DNA from: Burkholderiales bacterium
Lineage (GTDB): Bacteria; Pseudomonadota; Gammaproteobacteria; Burkholderiales; SG8-39
Length of the DNA stretch: 5,339 nt
Assembly: GCA_027457185.1 (NCBI GenBank)
Contig: DAIDTN010000205.1
Coordinates: 1 to 5,339, forward strand
Reading direction: 5' to 3'
Shown here: positions 1-4,834 of the stretch, one piece after another
Layout of the letters: every line of letters starts with the position of its first letter
Numbering within the stretch: the stretch's first letter is position 1
Position numbers and translations under genes: made by a program
The notes under the pieces: generated by a model
What the model saw: only the letters and a program-made list of their open reading frames with translations
What the model was told of the DNA's origin: nothing
Database searches by the model: none

Positions 1-701
1 TGAACAGCCTGATCCTGCGCCTGCTGTTTCCGCTCGCGGCGGTCGGGTTCGCCCTGCTCGCCGCCGGGCACGGCTGGGGATTGCTGAACGCCTTCGCAGT
101 GCCGTTCTGGTGGGCGTTTGCTCTGTCGGTGATCGCGCTCGATTTTGCCATCTATCTGCAGCATGTGATGTTCCATGCGGTGCCGGTATTGTGGCGCCTG
201 CACCGGGTGCATCACGCCGACGCGGACTTCGACGTGACCACCGGCGCGCGCTTTCATCCGATCGAGATCCTGCTGTCGATGCTGATCAAGTTCGCGGCTA
301 TTGCGCTGCTCGGGGCGCCGGCGGCGGCGGTGCTGGTGTTCGAGGTGCTGCTGAACGCCACGGCGATGTTCAACCACGCCAATCTGCGGCTGCCCGAAGC
401 CGTGGACCGCTGGCTGCGCCGGTTGCTGGTGACACCCGAGATGCATCGCATCCACCATTCGATGGAACCTGACGAGGCGAACAGCAACTTTGGTTTCAAC
501 CTGCCCTGGTGGGACCGGCTGTGCGGCACCTATCGCGCGCGCGCGCGCCTGCCGCAGGAGATCATGGCGATCGGCGTGAAGGGGCTCACCGGCAGCGACG
601 CAGCGGTCAAGCTCACCGGCATGCTTGCGCTTCCGTTCGCGCGCGCGGGCGGCGGCTATGCCATCGGCAGCGCGCCGGAGTCCGGTCATGAAGCCAGGTA
701 A
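1..701 (+). CDS. Sterol desaturase / fatty acid hydroxylase family protein, 5'-truncated by window edge
   Basis: This is an integral membrane di-iron hydroxylase-type protein of the fatty acid hydroxylase superfamily. The reading frame is open from the first full codon (position 3) to TAA at 699-701, giving 232 visible residues. The start lies upstream of the window; related proteins are usually somewhat longer, so a few dozen N-terminal residues are probably missing. The histidine clusters that bind the two irons are intact: HVMFH (HX3H, codons from 162), HRVHH (HX2HH, from 201) and HRIHH (HX2HH, from about 444), plus RFHP and FNHAN between them. Hydrophobic stretches precede the first cluster and lie between the second and third. 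The C-terminal NFGFNLPWWDRLCGTYR block is typical of this subfamily. A TTG at 81 is the first start-like codon inside the window but is not needed, because the frame continues upstream. The 3' end overlaps the next gene by 14 bp. The substrate is unknown; 'sterol desaturase' is a family name only. Confidence 0.9.
   Translation, partial: NSLILRLLFPLAAVGFALLAAGHGWGLLNAFAVPFWWAFALSVIALDFAIYLQHVMFHAVPVLWRLHRVHHADADFDVTTGARFHPIEILLSMLIKFAAIALLGAPAAAVLVFEVLLNATAMFNHANLRLPEAVDRWLRRLLVTPEMHRIHHSMEPDEANSNFGFNLPWWDRLCGTYRARARLPQEIMAIGVKGLTGSDAAVKLTGMLALPFARAGGGYAIGSAPESGHEAR
534..548. repeat. Short (CG)n dinucleotide run inside the hydroxylase gene
   Basis: Fifteen bases of strictly alternating C and G lie inside the sterol desaturase-like gene, encoding Arg-Ala-Arg-Ala-Arg just after the conserved GTY motif. 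Such a tract could adopt Z-form DNA or slip during replication; a 2-bp change would frameshift the last roughly 50 codons. It may simply reflect high GC content and Arg/Ala codon use. Confidence 0.5.
677..680 (+). promoter_or_regulatory. Ribosome binding site deciding the VTT-rhodanese start
   Basis: GGAG sits 7 bases before ATG 688 and inside the coding sequence of the preceding hydroxylase gene. It supports ATG 688 over the in-frame codons at 625 and 658, which lack an equally good site and would lengthen the overlap. Confidence 0.6.
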
Positions 702-1674
702 CGCAGCCCGCATTGGGCTCGCCCTGGCACTGGCCGCGGGCCTGCTCCTGGCATTCGCGAACCGCCAGGCGCTTAGCGGAGACGCGCTTTCCCATTGGTT
801 GGCAGAAGCCGGCGTGTGGGCGCCGTTGGCCTTTATCGCCTTCTACGCCGTGGCGACCGTGTTGTTCCTTCCCGGAGCGGTGCTGACGCTTGCGGCAGGC
901 GCGCTGTTTGGCGCCGTGCCGGGCGCACTGTACAGCCTCATCGGCGCCACGCTGGGCGCCGTGCTCGCCTTCGTTATTGCGCGCTACCTCGCCGCGGACT
1001 GGGTCGCGCGCAGGGTCGGCGGCAGGCTGAAGCAGCTGATCGAGGGTGTGGAAGCCGAGGGCTGGCGCTTTGTCGCCTTCGTGCGGCTGGTACCTCTGTT
1101 TCCGTTCAACCTGGTCAACTATGCGCTCGGCCTGACGCGCATCCCGCTGGCTGCCTACGCCGCCGCGTCTTTCGTCTGCATGTTTCCCGGCGCACTCGCC
1201 TATGCCTGGCTCGGTCACGCCGGACGCGAAGCCCTTGCCGGCGGCACAGGAGCGATCCGCAACGCTCTGTTCGCGCTGGCGCTGCTCGCGTTCGTCGCCT
1301 TCCTGCCGCGGCTCGCACGACAGTATCGCCAGGCCGGCATCCGCTGGATCGATAGCAGAAGCCTCAAAGGAAGACTTGAACAAGGCGACAAGCCCTTGCT
1401 TATCGATGTCCGCGACGCCGAGGATTTTGCGGGCCCACTCGGCCACATTCCGGGGGCGCGCAACATCCAGCTCGGCGAACTGCCTGCGCACCTGGCGGAA
1501 CTCGATCAGTCAAAGCGGCAGGCGCTGACGCTGGTGTGTCGAACCCATAAGCGCTCGCTGACGGCGGCCCATCAGCTCAAACAAGCCGGCTTTAGCGACG
1601 TCAGTATCCTGCGTGGCGGCATGGAGCAATGGAACCGCGAAGGGCTCACGATCGCGCGCGAAACCAATCTGTAA
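688..1674 (+). CDS. TVP38/TMEM64 (VTT domain) membrane protein fused to a C-terminal rhodanese domain
   Basis: The predicted protein has 328 residues. The N-terminal half is a VTT/SNARE-associated (DedA-superfamily) domain: a first membrane segment at about residues 7-22, FLPG at 60-63 followed by a Gly/Ala-rich re-entrant-type stretch, and RLVPLFPFN at 133-141, the family's second signature. Another hydrophobic segment at about 190-211 leads into a rhodanese-like domain (about 222-326) with IDVRD around 239-243, GHIPGARN, and the active-site loop CRTHKRS with Cys284, which fits the C-x4-R-S/T loop of persulfide-forming single-domain rhodaneses. ATG 688 is chosen because GGAG at 677-680 is well spaced from it and upstream in-frame codons lie inside the previous gene. 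The 14-bp overlap suggests translational coupling. VTT proteins are linked to lipid scrambling or membrane homeostasis; the rhodanese presumably faces one side of the inner membrane as a sulfurtransferase or sensor. Domain calls are firm; substrate and orientation are not. Confidence 0.92.
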   Translation: MKPGNAARIGLALALAAGLLLAFANRQALSGDALSHWLAEAGVWAPLAFIAFYAVATVLFLPGAVLTLAAGALFGAVPGALYSLIGATLGAVLAFVIARYLAADWVARRVGGRLKQLIEGVEAEGWRFVAFVRLVPLFPFNLVNYALGLTRIPLAAYAAASFVCMFPGALAYAWLGHAGREALAGGTGAIRNALFALALLAFVAFLPRLARQYRQAGIRWIDSRSLKGRLEQGDKPLLIDVRDAEDFAGPLGHIPGARNIQLGELPAHLAELDQSKRQALTLVCRTHKRSLTAAHQLKQAGFSDVSILRGGMEQWNREGLTIARETNL

Positions 1675-1695
1675 TAAAAAAAGGAAAACTGCATC

Positions 1696-2046
1696 ATGAA
1701 GAATCTGTTCATCCTTAATGACGCCCCGTACGGCAGCGAGCGCAGCTACAACGGCCTGCGTCTCGCCGGAACCCTGTCGAAGGCCGAAGGCGAGAAAGTG
1801 AAGCTGTTCCTGCTCGGCGATGCCGCGTCCTGCGCCAAGCGCGGGCAAAAGGTTGCCGAGGGTTTCTACAATATTCAGCTCATGCTCGGTCGCGTGGTGC
1901 GCAACCAGGCCGAAGTGGGGGTGTGCGGCACCTGCATGGATGCGCGCGCGCTCGCCGATGCGGAACTGATCGACGGTACCCACAGAAGCACGCTTGCAGA
2001 GCTGACGTCCTGGACGCAGTGGGCGGACAAGGTGATCGTGTTCTGA
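1696..2046 (+). CDS. DsrE-family small sulfur-relay-like protein with CxxC
   Basis: This 116-residue soluble protein has the DsrE/DsrF/TusD-like fold pattern: an opening beta-strand KNLFILND, then an Asn/Arg-rich helix (YNGLRLAGTL), a second strand VKLFLLGDA followed by Cys46, a helix, and then GVCGTCMDARAL with Cys77 and Cys80, ending in a hydrophobic strand DKVIVF. The length is normal for the family. Some family members carry persulfide on a conserved cysteine and pass it between sulfurtransferases; others have no established function. ATG 1696 follows an AAGGA stretch at 1680-1684, with a somewhat long spacer. It starts only 21 bp after the VTT-rhodanese stop with no terminator between, so the two are very likely co-transcribed. 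The pairing of a DsrE protein with a rhodanese is consistent with sulfur transfer between them, which is inference. It is not a canonical DsrE or TusD, since no DsrF, DsrH, TusB or TusC partner is visible here. Confidence 0.88.
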   Translation: MKNLFILNDAPYGSERSYNGLRLAGTLSKAEGEKVKLFLLGDAASCAKRGQKVAEGFYNIQLMLGRVVRNQAEVGVCGTCMDARALADAELIDGTHRSTLAELTSWTQWADKVIVF

Positions 2047-2059
2047 GGCAATGGGCGTG

Positions 2060-2147
2060 GTGCCGGAAAACTTCAGTTTTTCTGCCAGTGCCGGCGCGTG
2101 TCGTGCCGGCGGTCCGGTCCGGCACGGGTCGCGGCACAAGGTGCCGC
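2060..2147 (+). repeat. Cluster of GTGCCG(G) words forming two perfect hairpins
   Basis: In the spacer between the DsrE and cytochrome genes, GTGCCGG occurs at 2060-2066, 2088-2094 and 2103-2109, and its complement CCGGCAC at 2119-2125. Two perfect hairpins result: 8 bp (2102-2109 with 2119-2126, 9-nt loop) and 7 bp (2131-2137 with 2141-2147, loop AAG). Neither is followed by a T-run, so these are not ordinary intrinsic terminators. They could be an mRNA processing or stability element, a Rho-related end, a protein-binding site, or a remnant of a REP-type palindromic repeat. Confidence 0.55.
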
Positions 2148-2165
2148 CGAATGCGCATTACCGAA

Positions 2166-2169
2166 GAGG
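2166..2169 (+). promoter_or_regulatory. Ribosome binding site of the pentaheme cytochrome gene
   Basis: GAGG within a purine-rich stretch lies 6 bases before ATG 2176. A second ATG two codons later (2182) is also possible but is less well spaced; the choice changes only the first two residues. Confidence 0.6.
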
Positions 2170-2175
2170 TGAGAA

Positions 2176-3396
2176 ATGGCTATGACCCGAAAGCGGGGCC
2201 TGATCGTTGGTGCCGGCATCGCTATCGTCGCGGTCTTCCTCGGCTGGCGCCTGGTGCGTCCGATGGACATCTTCGTGGTTACGAAGAACTTCGAGCGGCC
2301 GATCGACACCGGCAAGCTTGCGCCGCCGCCCGAAGCGCTCAGCGCCAGCGCCTGCGGCGCCTGCCACCAAGCGATTTACGCGGAATGGAAAACGAGCATC
2401 CACAGCCGGGCCTGGACCGATCCGTACTTCAGGGTCGACTGGAAGTTCGACGGTGCGCAGCAGATTTGCAAGAACTGCCACATTCCGCTTGACCGGCAAC
2501 AGGAACACAAGGTGCTCGGTTTCCGCGACGCGGAGAAATTGAAGCCCATCCTCGCCGACAACCCCGATTTCGATCCCAAGCTGCAGCACGAAGGCGTGAC
2601 CTGCGCCGCCTGCCACTTCAAAGACGGCAAGATCCTCGGCGTCCATGGCGACCTCGATGCACCGCATCCGGTCGAGAAGCTCGCGGACGCGAACGAAATC
2701 TGCTTGCGCTGCCACATCGTCCAGGGTGCGCGCTGGGACACCTTTTACCGTTATCCTCCGTGCGGCACCGCCGCCGAAATCGAAGCCGGCGCGGGCCGGT
2801 GGCAGGGACGCAGCGGCGAGCTGACGGTACGCAACGCGAGCGAACTTGGCTGCGTGCAGTGCCACATGCCGGCGGTCGAGCGAGCGCTGGTCGAGGGCGG
2901 CCGAATAAGGCATGCGCGCCGCCACCTGTGGCGCGGCGGCCACGACCCGGCAATGGTGAAACAAGGGCTGGATATCCGCTTCGCGGAAACCGGCGCGGAC
3001 GCGGCGGATCGGCGCGCCTTCGCGCTGACCTTGACCAATGTCGGCGCGGCCCATTTTTTGCCCACCGGAACCCCTGACCGCTATCTGAGCGTGCGCTTGC
3101 GCGTGCTCGACCGCGATGGCCATGCGCTCGAAGAACAACGGCACTCGCTGAAACGGACAACCATGTGGCGCCCCTTCATCGTCGACCTGTGGGACACGCG
3201 CCTGCCGCGCGGACAGCCGCGCACTTATCGCATCGAGTTCCCGGCTGCGAGCAAGCCCGCGCCAGCCGCGGTCGAGGCCGTGGTTCGCTATCACCTGCTC
3301 GACGAAGCACGGCGCGCGCGCATCGGCTACGCCAACGCCGAACCGATCGCCTACGAAGTGTTTCGCAGCCGCATTGCGCTGGCGCGGGGGCTGTGA
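2176..3396 (+). CDS. Membrane-anchored pentaheme cytochrome c, cytochrome c554-like family
   Basis: This 406-residue protein starts with a basic tip and one hydrophobic helix (about residues 8-25), consistent with an uncleaved inner-membrane anchor and a periplasmic body. Five CXXCH heme c sites are visible: CGACH 60-64, CKNCH 98-102, CAACH 143-147, CLRCH 176-180 and CVQCH 226-230. The first sits in an ACGACHQAIYAEW...SIHSRAW context typical of cytochrome c554/hydroxylamine-oxidoreductase-like multihemes. Extra histidines (76, 111, 138, 157, 164, 256) are candidate distal ligands. After the heme part, residues from about 265 to the end form a beta-rich, heme-free domain with NVGAAHFLPTG at 288-298, seen in related multiheme cytochromes. 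The likely role is periplasmic electron transfer, perhaps between the quinone pool and a periplasmic reductase or oxidase. No catalytic partner is in the window, so the substrate (nitrogen, sulfur or metal) is open. It lies 129 bp after the DsrE gene and may have its own expression control. Confidence 0.9.
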   Translation: MAMTRKRGLIVGAGIAIVAVFLGWRLVRPMDIFVVTKNFERPIDTGKLAPPPEALSASACGACHQAIYAEWKTSIHSRAWTDPYFRVDWKFDGAQQICKNCHIPLDRQQEHKVLGFRDAEKLKPILADNPDFDPKLQHEGVTCAACHFKDGKILGVHGDLDAPHPVEKLADANEICLRCHIVQGARWDTFYRYPPCGTAAEIEAGAGRWQGRSGELTVRNASELGCVQCHMPAVERALVEGGRIRHARRHLWRGGHDPAMVKQGLDIRFAETGADAADRRAFALTLTNVGAAHFLPTGTPDRYLSVRLRVLDRDGHALEEQRHSLKRTTMWRPFIVDLWDTRLPRGQPRTYRIEFPAASKPAPAAVEAVVRYHLLDEARRARIGYANAEPIAYEVFRSRIALARGL

Positions 3397-3400
3397 GGAT

Positions 3401-3433
3401 AGCCCGGGCGCAGCCGTTACATTGCGCAGGGCT
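3401..3433 (+). terminator. Stem-loop just after the cytochrome stop codon; possible transcript end
   Basis: Four bases after the TGA at 3394-3396, AGCCC (3401-3405) pairs with GGGCT (3429-3433), and inside it GCGCA (3408-3412) pairs with TGCGC (3423-3427). The two 5-bp helices are separated by a 2x1 internal loop and capped by a 10-nt loop. No T-tract follows, so it is not a textbook intrinsic terminator; it may protect the 3' end or mark a Rho-dependent end. In addition, GGATAG at 3397-3402 is complementary to CTATCC at 3468-3473, an alternative longer-range closure. Confidence 0.4.
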
Positions 3434-3503
3434 GAGATGCGCCATTGGACGCACAACAGATACGCGTCTATCCTGAACAGCATATTTATTGAAGGCTGAT
3501 TCA

Positions 3504-4553
3504 ATGAACTGGAAGGAGGGCATCCGCCAACCTGGCGTGGCTGCGGCACTTGGGGCTGCTCTGCTTTTCGGCGCGGCAACGCCGTTGGCGAAATGGCTGC
3601 TCGATTCCGTGAGTCCGGGGCTGTTGGCTGGATTGCTCTACCTTGGTTCGGGGATTGGGCTGACGCTGTATCGCCGTCTGGTGCAGGCACCTGCCGTTCG
3701 CCTTCCCCCGAATGAGCTGTCCTGGTTTGCCGGAGCAATTGTGGCGGGCGGCATCGTTGGCCCGGTGCTGTTGATGATCGGGCTGGCCGGCATGCCTGCA
3801 TCTGGCGCCTCCCTCTTGCTGAATGCAGAGGGCATGTTCACTGCGCTGCTGGCATGGCTCGTTTTTCGGGAAAACTTCGACCGGCGCATCGCGCTTGGCA
3901 TGGGCGCGATCGTGGCAGGCGCACTCGTCCTGAGTTGGCCGGGTGAAGCGCGGTTTGCCGGACTCTGGCCCGCGCTGGCGGTCCTAGGCGCGTGCTTCGC
4001 CTGGGGTGTCGACAACAACCTGACGCGCAAGATATCGCTTACCGATGCCACCTGGATCGCCTCGGTGAAAGGTCTGGTGTCCGGCGCCGTCAATTTGGTT
4101 CTTGCCTTCTCGTTGGGCGCTGCAATGCCGGCACTGCCGTATTTTGCGGGTGCGATGTGTCTGGGATTCCTGGCCTATGGGGTGAGCCTGGCTTTGTTCG
4201 TGGTTGGCTTGCGCCACCTGGGCACGGCACGTACGGGCGCTTACTTCTCGGTTGCGCCGTTTTTCGGCGCCACACTGGCCTTGCTCATGGGGGAATCGGT
4301 CACGATGCGGCTACTCGTCGCCGGCGGCTTGATGGCACTGGGTACATGGCTGCACCTGACCGAGCGTCATGAACATGCACATGGCCACGAAAAGATGTGG
4401 CACGATCATGAACATGTCCACGATGAACACCACCAGCACGAGCATGATGCCCCGGTGGCCCCCGGAGCCAGGCATCGCCATGCGCACCTGCACCAAGCGC
4501 AGACACACACGCATCGGCACTTTCCCGACGCTCACCACCGGCACCATCATTAA
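3504..4553 (+). CDS. EamA/DMT-superfamily permease with a histidine-rich C-terminal tail
   Basis: This 349-residue inner-membrane transporter has two EamA repeats: residues about 12-140, starting with FGAATPLAKWLL and closing with LAWLVFREN, and about 150-285, containing ACFAWGVDNNLTRKIS around 165-178 and an ending GESVTMRLLVAGGLMALGTWLHL. About ten hydrophobic segments are visible, the usual count for the drug/metabolite transporter superfamily. Residues 289-349 form a hydrophilic tail in which 24 of 61 residues are histidine, in HxH, HH and HDH patterns, suggesting binding of Ni, Co, Zn or Cu. From memory, other EamA proteins share a similar tail, so this is probably a conserved subfamily trait. 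ATG 3504 is preferred, with AAGG at 3492-3495 upstream; TTG 3489 in frame would add five residues but has no clear ribosome site. The gene follows a 107-bp spacer and seems independent of the cytochrome operon. The substrate could be a metal ion or a small metabolite. Confidence 0.9.
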   Translation: MNWKEGIRQPGVAAALGAALLFGAATPLAKWLLDSVSPGLLAGLLYLGSGIGLTLYRRLVQAPAVRLPPNELSWFAGAIVAGGIVGPVLLMIGLAGMPASGASLLLNAEGMFTALLAWLVFRENFDRRIALGMGAIVAGALVLSWPGEARFAGLWPALAVLGACFAWGVDNNLTRKISLTDATWIASVKGLVSGAVNLVLAFSLGAAMPALPYFAGAMCLGFLAYGVSLALFVVGLRHLGTARTGAYFSVAPFFGATLALLMGESVTMRLLVAGGLMALGTWLHLTERHEHAHGHEKMWHDHEHVHDEHHQHEHDAPVAPGARHRHAHLHQAQTHTHRHFPDAHHRHHH

Positions 4554-4667
4554 TTTCCATTGGAGCAACACCGTGCCTGCGACTGGATGATTCCTGACGC
4601 TGTGCTTTGAATCCTGCGTCGAGGCAGTGCAGGCAGACGCCGCCGGTCAAACGTGCCTGAGGACGCG

Positions 4668-4757
4668 CTTACGCAGAAATTTCTCCCGATGTTCACCCGG
4701 CCCACCGCCGAAACCGGGCTCGCCCAAGAGTACAATAAGCACGCGGGCAAAGGCGCG
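4668..4757 (+). pseudogene. Probable remnant of a DUF4197-family gene
   Basis: Translated in the frame beginning at 4668, this stretch reads LTQKFLPMFTRPTAETGL followed by AQEYNKHAGKGA. That resembles the region of DUF4197 proteins, as I remember them, with a pattern like L-x-x-(K/R)-F-L-P-(I/M)-x-x-(R/K)-A-T-x-x-x-x-L-A-x-x-Y-N-x-x-A. The surrounding frame is open only from 4611 to a TGA at 4827-4829. It has no start with a ribosome site, no N-terminal half, and lacks the expected GYVTxKALDGLF-type end. It is therefore best read as a decayed gene fragment. DUF4197 proteins are exported proteins of about 220-250 residues with no assigned function. The match is from memory, not a search. Confidence 0.42.
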
Positions 4758-4762
4758 ACTCG

Positions 4763-4780
4763 GCCCGGTCGATGCCGGGC
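4763..4780 (+). repeat. Perfect 6-bp GC hairpin upstream of the AsmA gene
   Basis: GCCCGG (4763-4768) and CCGGGC (4775-4780) form a perfect stem with loop TCGATG. It is not followed by a T-run. It lies 55 bases before the AsmA start and just after the DUF4197-like remnant, so it may be a leftover of that gene or part of the AsmA leader. Confidence 0.35.
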
Positions 4781-4834
4781 ATGCCTTGCGCAAACGCCAT
4801 CAGCTGCTCAGCCAATCGAGTATGGGTGAATGCC

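Larger units (their letters stand above)
4554..4834. other. Intergenic stretch without an intact gene
   Basis: About 280 bases separate the permease and the AsmA gene. I see no intact gene, RNA gene or clear promoter here. It contains a probable DUF4197 remnant (4668-4757), a perfect 6-bp hairpin (GCCCGG 4763-4768 with CCGGGC 4775-4780, 6-nt loop, no T-run), an inverted pair TGCCTGC 4574-4580 / GCAGGCA 4629-4635, and a direct repeat of CGTGCCTG at 4572-4579 and 4652-4659. Short ORFs on both strands lack ribosome sites and family resemblance. Confidence 0.5.

Noticed and set aside
625..687. N-terminal extension of the VTT-rhodanese protein from the upstream in-frame ATG
   Set aside because: The extra residues are Arg/Ala-rich out-of-frame translation of the hydroxylase gene; ATG 688 has a ribosome site and leads straight into the hydrophobic segment.
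613..1491. Minus-strand open frame (292 codons) opposite the VTT-rhodanese gene
   Set aside because: Its composition is Gln/Arg/Glu-rich with no recognisable domain, and it lies fully opposite a gene with clear VTT and rhodanese motifs.
2067..2081. AAAAC-TTCA-GTTTT hairpin with a T-run as a terminator after the DsrE gene
   Set aside because: The stem is short and A/T-only and the T-run is part of the stem itself, so it lacks the GC-rich stem of an intrinsic terminator.
3445..3474. Possible sigma70 promoter TTGGAC - 18 bp - TATCCT before the permease
   Set aside because: The -35 matches consensus at only about half its positions, the -10 is imperfect, and the site overlaps a potential stem. 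A promoter is likely in this spacer but cannot be placed with confidence.
3429..3500. CTGAGA near 3432-3437 resembling part of a TPP riboswitch (THI box)
   Set aside because: The required second conserved block (CCTGAT...GGATAAT...CCAGCG) is absent downstream, so the match is a chance hexamer.
2158..3801. Long open frame on the minus strand (547 codons) across the cytochrome gene
   Set aside because: It is antisense to a gene with five CXXCH motifs and a good ribosome site. Its translation is low-complexity Arg/Ala/Pro-rich without family features, as expected for a shadow frame in GC-rich coding DNA.
4550..4750. Small minus-strand ORF (66 codons) in the gap before AsmA
   Set aside because: It is antisense to the DUF4197-like remnant, has no ribosome site, and shows no recognisable motif.
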